A stretch of DNA of 64,000 nt from Alligator mississippiensis (GCF_030867095.1 NC_081835.1:19104501-19168500), one strand, 5' to 3'; shown: positions 14,075 to 37,689, numbered from the stretch's first letter. The notes: generated from the sequence alone by a model not told the origin. A program made the numbers and translations.

Positions 14075-14789
14075 ATGAGCAGGGATCCTGGTTTTCTCTG
14101 ATTAAAAAAAAATCCCCAATTTTTGGTTTAAAAAAAAGTAACCCAACCCCTCTATATGTATATTGTCAGAGAAATTATTTGCTTAAGCTCCCAACCTGGA
14201 AAGGGAACACCTGCGAATACTCCTGACCCCAACGGGGCTCATTTCCCAGCTGAGACTCAAATAAGCAGGAGATGAGGGTGTGGTCTTTCCAGTTTATTCG
14301 GCCGAAGGTCCCCCAACCTTAGAAAGGCAGAGGGGCCCCCGTTGCACTCTCACACACGTATTTATATTCTCTGGTTACATGAGCTTTTCGCACGTGCAAA
14401 GCTTTAGCAGAAAATTACTAGTACTGCGTAACTCTTCTTTCACCTGCAGCGTAAGCTCCAATCAAAATAAAGTTTTAAAAAGTTTTACCAAATAAGGCAC
14501 AGGTCTGCCGTTAAGCTTGTCTATCGTGCTTAGTTACTATGGGGGAAGTTGTGGGCCCCTGAAGGTACAGGCTGTGCTTCCCGTATTGCCAAAGGAAACC
14601 CCTTTCTCTGTGCACAATTTCTAACAATATCTATAGCTATATCTGTATCTATATATAAATATATATAGATATATAGTGATGTTTCATTTTGATTACAGAA
14701 AAATGTGGATTTGGGGTTACATTTTTTAACTGAAAAATTGGGGATTTTTTTTTTTTTTTAAATCAAAGAAAGCCAGGATCCCTGCTCAT
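14075..14789. repeat. Long inverted repeat 5' of the SEC61A1 promoter
   Basis: The left arm (14075-14145) and right arm (14713-14789) are inverted near-copies. Both, read in the same sense, run 'atgagcagggatcctgg', 'tttct.tgatt', an A tract, 'atccccaattttt', a second A-rich tract and 'gtaaccc'. They differ mainly in A-tract length and a few bases. The inner part next to the right arm is rich in TATA/CTATAT words, and a decayed counterpart follows the left arm. The pair may be two oppositely inserted copies of one interspersed repeat or the long ends of one element of about 715 bp. No transposase is present. Confidence 0.7.
14626..14682. repeat. TATA/CTATAT low-complexity tract
   Basis: A run of 'tctatagctatatctgtatc' and 'tatatataaatatatatag' words. 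It belongs to the repeat unit of the inverted pair around it. Confidence 0.7.
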
Positions 14790-14912
14790 TAACTTTAAAA
14801 ACTGCCCCTCCCTGCCTACCCCCCCACAAGCCCACAGGCGGTCTCTGCTGAACTGTTGCTAAACCCACAGTTCAGGCCCCCTCCCCCCATTATGGCGCTT
14901 GAGCAGGCGGGG

Positions 14913-14931
14913 ACTACAGCTCCCAGCATGC
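14913..14931 (+). promoter_or_regulatory. ZNF143/THAP11-type motif
   Basis: The sequence ACTACAGCTCCCAGCATGC closely fits the long ZNF143 (Staf) site, ACTACAATTCCCAGAATGC, a hallmark of vertebrate housekeeping promoters. The match is by eye. Confidence 0.75.
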
Positions 14932-14985
14932 CGCGCGGCCTTCGCGTGCCCCCCTCCCGAACTCTAGGATTAACAAACCCCTGAG

Positions 14986-15021
14986 CCAATCGAACGTTAG
15001 CACAGCCGGCGGGGGCGGGGC
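14986..15021 (+). promoter_or_regulatory. CCAAT box and GC box
   Basis: CCAAT lies at 14986-14990 (NF-Y type) and GGGGGCGGGGC at 15011-15021 (Sp1/KLF type). An ERSE would require CCACG nine bases after CCAAT. Here those bases are GCACA, so this is at best a decayed ER stress element. Confidence 0.6.
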
Positions 15022-15049
15022 TGCAGCGCGCGTCTTACCTTGGCGCAGT

Positions 15050-15068
15050 GCATGCCGGGAATAGTAGT
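15050..15068 (-). promoter_or_regulatory. Second ZNF143/THAP11-type motif, reversed
   Basis: Read on the - strand this is ACTACTATTCCCGGCATGC, again close to the ZNF143 consensus. It faces the first copy, with about 120 bp between them. Confidence 0.7.
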
Positions 15069-15199
15069 GCCTCGCGGGACCGCCCCAGAGCGAGGATTAT
15101 AGTTCCGGCCACACTAATATGGCCACCGCGCGTGCGTAGAGGCTCCCGGCGACCCCCGTGCGTGGCAGGAAGCGGAAGGAGGCCCGGCGGCTCGAGCAC

Positions 15200-15207
15200 T
15201 GACGTGT
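15200..15207 (+). promoter_or_regulatory. TGACGTGT, UPR-element-like core
   Basis: TGACGTG is the core bound by XBP1s and ATF6 in UPRE-type sites (TGACGTGG/A) and overlaps the CRE half site. It lies 57 bp before the start codon, within or next to the 5' UTR. SEC61A1 is a known target of the unfolded protein response. The site match is seen; its use is inferred. Confidence 0.5.
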
Positions 15208-15263
15208 CTCTCGCAGTCGCCGCTTTCTGTTCGTCTGCTCTTTGCCCGGCGCCGGCGGCCGCC

Positions 15264-27019
<11,756 letters not shown>

Positions 27020-27084
27020 AGCCAGCTTCTTATGGACCCAGGGAAGGGGGAGGAGTGTTCTCGAAATTATCCAATCAGGTGAAA

Positions 27085-27090
27085 AATAAA
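27085..27090 (+). terminator. Proximal poly(A) signal AATAAA
   Basis: AATAAA lies 66 bp after the stop codon. If used, it would give a very short 3' UTR. Confidence 0.4.
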
Positions 27091-27705
27091 ACAAACTCGG
27101 GCACATCATGCTTTTTGGAACATATATTTTTAATAATGTTTCCAAAGCACATTCCCTTTGGTTCAGACTTTTTTAGCATACTGTTTGCATTTTATAAAGG
27201 GTTAGAAAATGGCAAAAAACCCTTTTTAAAGAAAAATGTATTTTAATTACTTTATTAGTAAATCCATCTTTCTGAATTGGATTTCATTTGACAGCTCTAA
27301 TTTTTTTTATGCCCTTGCTGAAATGGTAGATCTGAAGCTTTCACAGGCTTTGGTAAATGGGCATGAGTGGGGAGGGTTGTATATTGGAAGGGATTTTTTT
27401 TTTCTGTATATTTTGTGTTTGCACCTCTACAGTGGATGTGCCAAGAGAGAGATTTCCCTCTGGCACTGGAGTTCCATAATTATGGTTGTAAGCACACACC
27501 ATGTTTAATATGTTCAGTTTTTGGTTTTGTTTAGGTTGGTTTTTTGTTTTTGTTTTTGTTTTGTTTTTTTAATATGGCAGATTGGGAGAGGCAGTTTGTT
27601 AGGGTCTTTACAAAACTGCCTCTATTTCCAAATGTCCTGTAAATTAAGTTAGGTCTTGTCATACGATGAGTATTGGCTTCAGACTGTTGCCTAGTTTCTG
27701 TAGAG

Positions 27706-27717
27706 AATAAAAATAAA
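27706..27717 (+). terminator. Paired poly(A) signals AATAAA
   Basis: Two AATAAA hexamers (27706-27711 and 27712-27717) lie about 690 bp after the stop. Confidence 0.45.
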
Positions 27718-29271
27718 AATGCTTTCCCCTCTCTTCATAAGAAGAAAAGCTCAGGTCTGTCTTGGTTCCTCCAGGCAAGCAGATATTGTGCCTAAAGAGT
27801 TTACCCTTTAAACCTGACAAGACAGGGAAGCCTTGTAAATGCTCCAGCTACCATTTTCATCACCACCTTGACCATAGTAACTTCTAGCTCTGACACGAGT
27901 TGGGAAATGTATCTCACAGCTAGTTAGATGCCAATACCCTTGTGCCCATGCATTAAACCCAAGGTGTTTTCATTTTTAAATAAGTGCTGGCCTAGCAGCA
28001 ATGAAGGGACAAGTATTTGACTGCTTGTTTCTGGTCAATTGTGAGAGACTCATTCATATGAAATGCTGCAAGTGGAATTTATATACTTTAAGAAAAGTTT
28101 AGTTTATAGTCCAGGATCCAGAATTGCTGTCAAGTAATTCATGTCTCTTCCACACAGAAGACTTCTCTGCTCCATCTCCAGCACGTGCTTAAATATTTTC
28201 GTGTTGACTTGATTATTTGATAGTGAAAACATTTGTCAAGGAGGTGTAGGGATTCCTTTTTATGCTTCAGGGCTAGTCTTTCATATTGGAGCAGTGCCTA
28301 TAAAAGACTTTAACGGAGCTGAAAAATCTGTAGTCTCTCATTTTCATTTAAACCTTCAGTATTTTTTTTAGATGCCTAGGACCAAATGCAATAATCTTTA
28401 TTTGCAAGATTCCTGACATGCACAAAATTCCTTCCAAGCAGTATTGCTAGCCTGAGAACCAGTGTGGGAGATAGCAGTGTTGGCATATTTGTCTGTACTG
28501 CATCAATTTTGAGTTTCTATGTATTTTCTCTTGCTACTCTGTTCTGCTTTGAGTGATGGGATCTTCTCTACTGTATGTCATGGAGAAAAATGTAGACAAG
28601 GTCCAGAAGCTCTTGCTGTATGAACCATCTAATTCAACTACAAAATACATGAGAGTTCTGCAAGCTCCGAGAGCCATACCTCTTGAAATGAAATTCAAGA
28701 TTGTACTTTAAAAATAATGAAAACCAAAAAAACCCCCCACCTTACCACCACCCTCATTTTTGGACAAGGACCAGAATTGGAAAAGGGGTGGAAATGATGC
28801 AGTGAAGTACCCATGATTAAAGAGTACTGTTATGACAACATGCTTGCTGTTACTTCACACTACATTCTTACTTTTATTCAGAGTCTTTTTTAGGATTAAC
28901 AGCATGTGTTTTCGATGCAAACGTAGGGAGTGGTTTTGCTAAGACTTCTGAGGGGAAGAAGAATTTTCCCCATAAAACCAATCAAAACTTTCACTGTTAA
29001 AATGAAGAAGACCTTGGTTCTGGGCATATCATTCTGGCTGAGCTGGAGATGTTACTTGCATTTTTCTGTCAAATACCTTCTCAGCAACTTGGTAGACCAT
29101 CAGTTTTTACGTGTCTGGTGAAGAGCGCTTGTTCGATGCACCTGTTACATTGTCTAGTGCCGGAACCTTGGTATAGCTACAGGCAGATATGTCCTCAAGG
29201 CAGGACCTGCTCATTGTGCAAGGGACATTCACAAAAAAGAGCTCATGCCTAAACATTCTGCTTTCTAATTA

Positions 29272-29277
29272 AATAAA
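29272..29277 (+). terminator. Distal poly(A) signal AATAAA
   Basis: AATAAA in 'aattaaataaagtacaac', followed within 30 bp by the GT-rich 'ggacttggtgcttttg'. The position fits the known length of SEC61A1 messages. Confidence 0.6.
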
Positions 29278-29295
29278 GTACAACTTTGGAGCTAA

Positions 29296-32200
29296 CATGG
29301 ACTTGGTGCTTTTGAATTCTGAAGGTGAATGTTGAATATTTCAAATAAGTATGCCTCTTAAAGTAACTGTGCAAAGGAATGTAGTCCAGATGGGCAGGAA
29401 CCTATTTCTTTTCAGAAGTGTTTTTCAATACATCAAGCTGATACTTTGAAACGTATTATTTTTTTACTATGGTTGGTTTGGGGGAACCCTTTTATGCTAG
29501 TACTGTACAAATAGGCAGGTCCTACTCCAGAGGTTAGAATTGAGGTATAGCCTAGGCTTCAACAGGTGGAAGACATGTAAATAGCATTAGGACTATGACA
29601 AAGAGGTAATAAAATCTATGAAGTTATTGGTAAAAGCAGTATTTCCATATTACTAAATCCATCACTTAAAAGTAATTCTTAGAAGACTTTAAAGGGTGAC
29701 AGGGTTTTTTTGGCTCTGTTCTGGCAGGCTTCAGGTTCTTTATGGAATAGGGAAGGAGGATGTTTAACTTTTTGTGGTATAAACACCTTTAAGTGCATAT
29801 GCCGCTACTCTGCTCCATTTTTTTTGAAGATGACATTCTCCTTGCTCTTGAGAAATTTGGCCTGGGCTTTATCATTTGTAAAGTCACCACAGCACAGTGA
29901 TTCTCTCAACGGTCAATGTATAGCTGGAAGATGCTATCATACTATTTTTCCCTGCTGCTAAATTGTAATAAAGGACAGCTGAAAAATAAAAATACTTCTC
30001 CTGTAAGCAATACCAGCATCTGCCACAGAGCTATTATGTGATCATAAATGGAAGGAAGTGGTCCAGGGAGCTGTGAATGTGAGGGGAGCTATCCACAGGA
30101 CAAAATCTATTAATGTTTGCACAGAAAGAAAAGGGTAAGCACTCTTGTGCAGGTAATATTCTTAGTGTGCTGTGTGAGAAAGGGGCAGTCCCTTGCATTC
30201 CCTAGTTAGCTCAGGACAACCTGAGCTCAGGAGACCCTGCTCAGCAAAGAGCACACTGGAACTTGTAGCATCCTTGCAGCAGCAGGGTGCTACAGCTTTT
30301 ATGCCCCAGCCTGCCTGCAACGTAAAACTCTTACTGACAAGGAGCATCTAGAAGTATGTAATCTACTTAATTTGAAATGCCTACGTAGAGATCAAACAAG
30401 CAAGGTGTTCCCCTTGATTTTCTTTTTCTTTTTTCAGTGTTACTTGGAATAAAACATTTGTGAATTTTGGACAGGCTTGATTTTTTTTCCTTAAGCCAAA
30501 ATACATGCCTCGCATTTTTCCTAGCTTCATTGGAACAGAAAATATGTGTAAAGGGCTTCCTTCCTCTCCCCCTCCCCTACTTCATGAGTCCCAGATTGGT
30601 TAAACTAGTCATGTTAAGATTCGATTTCCCCTTACAGCCCCACTACAGTTCCCTTCATGAGCTGTGTTCACTGTGAGGGCCTATCTTCTGATTATTATTT
30701 TTTATAAGTGCAAGGGAAAAATCTTACCCTTGTCCTGGAAGATTCTTGAATGCTTCATTTTTTCAGGAAAGTGAACCAAATTCTAGCTAAGCTGTCCTCT
30801 TCTTTTCCATTTACACCTAGAATTTCCAAAGCCCCTTTTGAAGGAGAGAAGTAGTGTATATCTCTGTCATGGGAAGGTAAACTGGGATTCTCACTTGTGA
30901 AAGATGCTTGTTAACCACAATCTGGTCTTCATTAAATGTGGGAGTCTTGACTCCTGGTTGTTGTCTTTAACCCCTTGGCCTCCCAGTCTGCCAGCATATT
31001 GAAGCACCAATAGGCTTCAGTTTTGTCCAGCCTCATAAAGCAGCGTGTACTGCTGTTGATTTACTGATGCGACATGACATAACTGACAGGTGCTCTGTCA
31101 TTTCTGAAGTGTAGGCTTCTAAAATGGTTTCCCGATATGTCTAAGCACAAGGACTGAGCGCTGACTGTCTTCTCAACATGGTGTGAACCCCACTGTAGCC
31201 ATGTGCAAGTACATGCCAATAAAGAAGGTAGAGGAGGAGGGTGCTTTCACAAAGGTGGCAGTGAGTACAGGGTAAGGCAGGAAGGTTAATGACATTTTGA
31301 AATACTCTTTTATTTGTTATGCAGCTTGGACCTCTCTACCTTCTCAGTTTCTCTGCTTTTCCCCTTGCCAGATTTCTGACATGAAACCCCAGCCTTCGCC
31401 TGCTTCCTGTTTAAAAAGGTCACAGTTTGAACTCTGGCCAGCAAGAAACGGCATTGCTGGCATCCTCCCAGCTGTAGAGGGAGATCTGCAGGTGTTCAAA
31501 CAATGACTGCTTGTTAGGCTTTTTTTTTTTTTTTTTTTGTTCTGTGACAGAGGCGCTTCCAGCTTAACTCAACTTCCCTGAGGCGCTCTCTGGAGTAACA
31601 TTTGCTGCTGTCCACTTGGGGGTGCTCTTCTACTGTAATTCAAGGGACCAGTTCCCTGGAGTTGAAGGAGCAGTTAAAGCACAAACCAGATCTGTAGTCC
31701 TAGTATTTTTTATTTGTGGTTTATGCATGTTGCACCCATGCACAACATGGTGTAAAAACAGGGAAGAGAGTGCTTAAGTATTTGATGTGGCAGTAGCTCT
31801 TGGCAACAGGAGGAAGGACCGACTGTGCTATGCAAATGTGTAAAATAACTCAGCCTTCATAATGGGGGACTAGGGGCAGAAACGGACACCACTTTTGTGC
31901 CATTATAAAATGTTACGGTGGCACAAAAGCCAAGAAAACAGATGCCTATGCTCTTTGTTGCCCCCAGATGTTGAAAATTTGTGGCTGTGACAAAGGTGGT
32001 TTCATTTTGTGCTGCTATTTAGCAGCAGATATCTATTTGCTGAATGGCTATTAATGACAATTAATAGCACGAAAGCACAGGCAGCCAGGAGCTTCCTATC
32101 CTCTCCAGCCTCCCCAGGGAATTCCTATGCAGGATCCAGTGCCTCAAACCCCAGGAACATATGCCCAGTTTTCTCCATTTATGGAGACATGTCCCTCCCT

Positions 32201-33539
32201 CGGGCACGTCTCTGTAAGAGGGGAAAGCCAAGCTGGCACTCCCAGTGCCCGAGGGGCTTTATCCTGTGTGGGAATTCCCAGGTCACGCAGGACAGGGCCC
32301 CTCAAACCCTGGGAGAGCACATCGCCTGTTGCCTTGTAGCATCAACAGGCAGAACAACAGGTCCAGCACATCCCAGCACAGCTGATCCACTTCATTTGGC
32401 TGTCTATTTCCAGCCTAAGAAAGCAAACTCAATCTGTACTTATCAGGGAGCTTGTAGCTGTCCAGGTCCCTCAGTCTAGCTGGGGATTGATGCCAACATT
32501 CAGATAGTTTTCAAAGAATTGGTAGAGAAACCATAAAATGAAATGAGGCAAGAGTAGCCCTAAAAAGACTCCTTTCTGCATAAGTAGTCTGCCTCCGTTT
32601 CGCAACTTGAGAATGTGCTAAAAGTAAAATTGAACTGTTCTCTGGGCCAATCTCTGCCAACCCTCTGGGTATTGCTAATATGGTCATGCCAGCCATGCTG
32701 GCAGCACTTGCCAGAAAGAAAATACGACAATCGGCACCTCTTGGCAGTTACAGCAGAGGGGGTAGGGTCTGAATGAACACAAACTCATGCACTTTGTCAC
32801 TGCACAGTGGTTGCTTGTGGTAAAAAATGTATGATGGGGACATGGGAAAGTGAGGGAGCAGCCTTCATGAACCAGCCCCAACAACCTTCCCACAATACTG
32901 TGTTCACTAAAGGATAAAATATAAATATAGAGGCGATGAAGTTTGGCTGTAAATATGAACAGTGATGTTTTCGAGCTCTTCTGCATTGCTTTAATGGAAC
33001 CAGATTGTTTTATGTCTATCCTGTTCCATATGCCCTGGCCAAATGTTAATTCCTACGAATGATGTAAATGGCTTTCCACTGCTGTTGGAAAGCTGCTAGA
33101 AATTCAGAACCTGAAACATCCGTCTCCCTATGTTTGAATGTCCTCATGTCGTCAGTCATCCAGTTTTTGTAGATTTGGTAGCTCTGTTTTCTGTGGCATT
33201 GATATAGCCTTCCAGACCGAAATGCAGAAAGGAAGGCGTTATCTACTGATGGATTGAACGGGAAAACAGACTGAGCAGGACTAATTTGCATAGGTGCCAC
33301 CCACTCTGCTAGCATGGGCATTATGTTTGTTTTGGTTAAACTTAATTTAAATCTGGCTGTAGGGATGATTAGATGTTGTTATCCTTGCTGTGAGTTTAAA
33401 AAATAACAGAATTGGTCCTTGTGCAGCCTAAGAGAGAATTCACCATAACCAGCTTCTCAGTCACAAATCACTGGGTAGTGGTGTATGAGAGCTGGGGACT
33501 GTTTGGGTTTGTTAAGAAAGGGGAAATTCCTAATAGCTT
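29296..33539. other. Intergenic; no gene seen
   Basis: About 4.2 kb with no exon I can support. An open frame of 156 codons at 32009-32479 shows no known domain. A short perfect inverted repeat (11-bp arms, 31892-31902 and 31919-31929) is present. Further AATAAA words occur near 29967 and 31219. Confidence 0.45.
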
Positions 33540-33795
33540 ATAGATCAGCCTCCTCTCTGGCTTATTCCTGTGGCCATATAGCTGAGGATAGGTGAGAGTT
33601 GGGGACATCTGAACTCCAAGCCTCTGTACTTGGGCCAGCATGTAGGATGCTTGCCAAAAGACTTTGGAAATACCTGAAGTCCCTAGTGGGGTTGGAGAAG
33701 GTTTCCCAGTTGTAGGGCCACTTGTGGTTCTGGACTGACTCATGGATTTGGACTTGTTTTGCTGATTTGCCTTGGAACGTTAAAAATGTCTTTAC
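33540..33795 (+). repeat. Diverged interspersed repeat, copy 1
   Basis: It aligns by eye with 33995-34262. Shared blocks are 'gcatgtaggatgcttgccaa' beside 'gcacgtaggatgcctgccaa', 'tctgaactccaagcctctg' beside 'ccaaaccccgagctctctg', and 'gctgatttgccttggaacg' beside 'gctaatttgaactggaata'. Family unknown to me. Confidence 0.6.
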
Positions 33796-33797
33796 AA

Positions 33798-33848
33798 ATA
33801 TATATATATATATATTTGTATATATAGATATAGATACAGATATATAGA
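33798..33848. repeat. TA-rich microsatellite
   Basis: A (TA)n run followed by GATATA words separates the two copies of the neighbouring diverged repeat. Confidence 0.85.
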
Positions 33849-33994
33849 TCAGCCTCTGGTGGGCTAAGTTCAAGTGTAGTCACTGCACTGGCCTGTTGCC
33901 ATTCAAAGCCATTTTGGTCTGGGCATTGCGTAGAGGAGGGTGCATCCCTGTCTAATGCGCTGCGGACAAGACACCCCACGAGTCTTGCAGTTAG

Positions 33995-34262
33995 CTTCCT
34001 AGAGGCCAGCTTCCAGTAGAAGGATCTTGGCTACACGCCTAAGGGGAAGTGAGACTTGGTGGCATCCAAACCCCGAGCTCTCTGGGCTTAGGCATGCACG
34101 TAGGATGCCTGCCAATGGATTTGGGAGTGTCTGAAGTTTTAGGCTGAAAAGTCTGAGGTGGGGGATGCTTGCTGGTTTGAATATGGTGTTTGAATGATTG
34201 AATCGTGCTCAGTTGAGAGGATTCAGAACTGATTTGGCTAATTTGAACTGGAATACGAAAAA
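33995..34262 (+). repeat. Diverged interspersed repeat, copy 2
   Basis: Same orientation and order of blocks as the copy at 33540-33795, about 455 bp downstream. This is a tandem arrangement of an unclassified repeat with many substitutions and indels between copies. Confidence 0.6.
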
Positions 34263-36284
34263 TTTTCCAAAAAACCCCAAAAACTTAAGGATCCAATGCC
34301 CTTCTGATCTTTCCTCACTGTAATTGTGAGAGCGCTGCAGGACCCAAGTGTGTAGTGCAAGTGGAAGTAGTGGCATGGCCAGAATTCTGGGTGTGTAGAG
34401 GCGGCCTTGTGAAAGGAGGCAGTGTGTGCCGAGCAACATGGGATCGTGACTAGAGGTGATCACAGTACAGGGTGGCAGCAAGATGGATGTATCTTCATGG
34501 AGCACTTCATCCTGCAAGCTGGAGTTGGACCTGCCCAAAGGCATTCCCAGGCTAGGAGCCTCACAAACCATCGACAACAAATGGTGAGTGTGGTGAGCTG
34601 GAGGCAGTGGTTGGAGTGGCAGAGTGAGGTGTCTCTTGGATGTTCTCCTCAACAGATTTGGGGGGAGGAGGGCATCTGAGATGGAAGTTATTTGTCCCAG
34701 ATACTGTGGAAGTAGATGCACTGTTTTTCTTAGACGTATGCTTTGTTGTCACTGTGTTTTCCAGAATACATGTTGTACTCCTTTCCCCCTTAAAGTTTTG
34801 TGTGCTTTCTATGCTCAGTTCTCGCAAGCCAGAAAAGTATTACAGTGAGCTCTGGCTAATTTGCCCAAGGGGTAATTCACCACTATGTTTTAACTGGCAA
34901 TGTTTTCATTCCCTTCCATCACCTCCCTCCTCCTCCACCCTGTTATCAACTCTGGTTAATTGGCCACTATTGGCTACTTCACCTTGAAGCAGTAAATTAA
35001 CTAGAGTTTACTGTATCTGCTATGGGCACACAAGGAAAGTTTTAGTTTTCTCCAGTTTCTAGGTAGGGGCTTTAATTGGTAGTGTTTAATTTTAAGAGAA
35101 ATTCCTAGAACATGGCCCTGTTTACCATTGGCAACTCCAGGCAGAAGAGTTGCATGAGAGACTCTGCAGATTCTCCTCGCTTTTTCTTGTGTTTGGCTGG
35201 ATAGAAGAGAACCACATCTTAAAACTCTTCAGCTTCCTTATTTGTTTCATGCCTTCCATTCCTTGGGCAGTACATGCTACTAGAAGCAGGCCAACATTTG
35301 TAATAGAACTGTTCTCCATTAGTGATGAGATGATAATGCACTTAATTATGAGATGAGGCTTGTGCGCCCAATGGAGAAATAAATATAACTCTTATTTTAA
35401 TTTTGCTCATGTGTGTTCTTATACTGTCTGCTTGGAAACTTTGATGCTCCTTGGATCTATATAGGAAGAGAACTTTGGACAAGCTCTTTACTTATTGAGG
35501 TGAATATTACAGCCTGTAGTTTCAGTCTATGGTAAGAGTTATTTTATCATTGAGAAGGACTGGACATTTAAGGGTTCAAGAGAGTAGCAATAGTCCTACT
35601 CCCCCATGAGGGGCCATGTAGTTCATGTTTTAGGGTAGAAGGTAATTAAGATAATCCCAGCTGTTATAACCACGTTGTGTCTGAACTGTGAAGGAAAACT
35701 ACAGTAATTAGCTTAAAGGCTTTTAGGGTTAATTTTCAAAATATTTTAAAAGAAACACCTGTGTGAATGTTGATACCATCATGACTCTAAATCAGGATAC
35801 TGCTTCCCACTAAGCTGCCATTTTACAGCTTGTTCCCTGCCAACAAATGCAATCTATCAGTGCCTTCTTAGAAAGGCAGATAATGCTCAGCATGCTCATA
35901 TTCAAGAGGCTGGACACTGGCCAGAGGTTTTAGGAAAGTCACTATTTACTATGGAGCTGTGAGTTTTGTTCTCCATTCATGTGATTCTGTGAGTCTTGGG
36001 AGCAAGTCCTTATAAATCAGTGGTCATAGGAGAACTAGACCCCATGTGTAGGAAAATATTTTTCATTTTCAATACTAATAATAACAGACATTACATGGGC
36101 ACGTGACTCTGCCCTGCCTACAAAAATAAGGGCCAAATCATGCTTGCCTTATGAGCATAATCCAATGCACTTCAAGGGGGCTACCTGCAGAAATAAAGTT
36201 AAGGAGAGTTACTCTGTTTCATCAGAGAGACTAGTGGGTGGTTTCCTGTATCTTTATTGAGGTAGAACGGCCCATGACTAAAGC
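34263..36284. other. Intergenic; no gene seen
   Basis: About 2 kb. A 170-codon frame on the - strand (34209-34721) overlaps the repeat and has no recognisable domain. Nothing else is supportable. Confidence 0.4.
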
Positions 36285-36425
36285 AATGGCTCTGAGAGGT
36301 AGAAGACTTGGATTAGATAGTGATTTGCTGTGTGACCTCAGCCAAGCCATTGCACCTCTATGGGCTTCAGTTCTCTGATGTGTTAAATGAGGATAATGCC
36401 AATTTTACAGGAGAGGAATTGGGTG
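36285..36425 (+). repeat. MIR-type SINE
   Basis: A well-preserved MIR order: 'gagaggtagaagacttggat', 'gctgtgtgacctcagccaag', 'cattgcacctctatgggctt', 'cagttctctgatgtgttaaa' and 'tgaggataatgccaatttta'. The plus orientation is clear. Confidence 0.8.
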
Positions 36426-37689
36426 TTAATGACTTAATTTTTTGGAGTGGAAATCCTGCTTCCATTGATATCAACAGGGAAGTTTTCCATTGACTTTAAC
36501 AGCAAGACTTGGCCTTTAGTATGACCCAAGCTTTTAAATCAAATAGGATTGGGCCAAAATGTTGTGAGAAATTTTCATATTTGGTAGAAACTTCCATTTT
36601 GAAGATAACCTTCTTGGGTATATTAACAAAAAAACTCCAGACTAGACTGTCAGCGTTCTTGCTGCTGCTACTCCAGTGCTCTGTCCACTATATCTCTTTG
36701 CCTCTCTATGTCCCTCACCTTATCTCTTGGCACGGTTTAGCACTGGGAGAGTATTCAGGCACTGATGTAAATTTTGGAGAAGGCAGGGGCCAGATCTAAA
36801 TTCCTTTGTTCCTACCACAGTAAGAGGCCCAAACTTCTGATTCAAGTATGTTTCTTGAGAGATTCAGATCACAGTTGTGCAGTTCTTGCCTCTAATTTCT
36901 GACCCACCTTTATTTTTCCATCTCTAGTGTCCAGAATTACAGATGCTTGACTGGATGGAGGCTCTTTCACCACTTAACCTCACACAGCTGTGACACTTTG
37001 TATATTGCTTTGGAACTGTAAATGGGAGCTGACTAATGGTGCCTCTATTCTGTTCTTTCCTCAGTCCTAAACTTCTTGCTTCTGCCTTTAGGAAGCAGCG
37101 GTCAGAGAATCTAATGGGGTGAGCTAAGAGCTCTGTCTCTGCCTGAGCACAGTTATGTCTTTGTTCTTGTAGGATTATTGTGCAATCCCAACCCTGACAT
37201 TATTTTTCCCTTGTACAACATCTCCACTGGCAGTGAGTCCTTTATATACAGTTCATTAAGTGATGGTCTGAGCTTGAAGTGCCTGGGATTCAGTGACAGT
37301 TTTACTAACACACTTTTACTTACATTTTCTAAAAGAGAGCACCAAATAATTTATCTTTGTTCTTTTTACTCAAAAATAATTACTATAAAAATTGCAAGCC
37401 TTGTTCTGTGTCAAGTGGGGTGACAGATTTATGGTGTGGGCCCTCAGGTTCTGCAAGTGGTTATTGAAGGAATAATGATACTACCTATTCTTGACCTAAT
37501 AAACCTGAAGAATGCCATATTGCTACACATTTGGGAACCTTATATGATAAGTAGGTTGAAGCAGCACAGCTCTTTAAAGAAGGAGAGATGATGGTCCTGT
37601 AGTTAAGGCTGTAACTTAGAATGTGTTAGGCCTGGGCACAAAGTCCATGGACTCCTGTGATTATGGACAAGAGGGTTAGGGCTAGGTTC
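36426..37689. other. Intergenic; no gene seen
   Basis: About 1.3 kb. No coding exon or classified repeat is recognised. Confidence 0.4.

Larger units (their letters stand above)
27020..29295 (+). other. SEC61A1: SEC61A1 3' UTR (inferred extent)
   Basis: The human transcript has a 3' UTR of about 2 kb. The last good poly(A) signal at a matching distance is AATAAA at 29272-29277, followed by a GT-rich stretch, so I infer an end near 29295. Within it, (TTTTTG)-like sequence lies at 27536-27572. Earlier signals could give shorter forms. Confidence 0.65.

Noticed and set aside
31892-31929. 11-bp perfect inverted repeat
   Set aside because: Short hairpins of this size occur often by chance, and no element boundary surrounds it.
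32009-32479. 156-codon open frame on the + strand
   Set aside because: No domain, no splice or promoter context, and mixed composition; such frames are expected by chance in 34 kb of intergenic DNA.
34209-34721. 170-codon open frame on the - strand
   Set aside because: It overlaps an unclassified repeat; the residues show no transposase or other motif I know.
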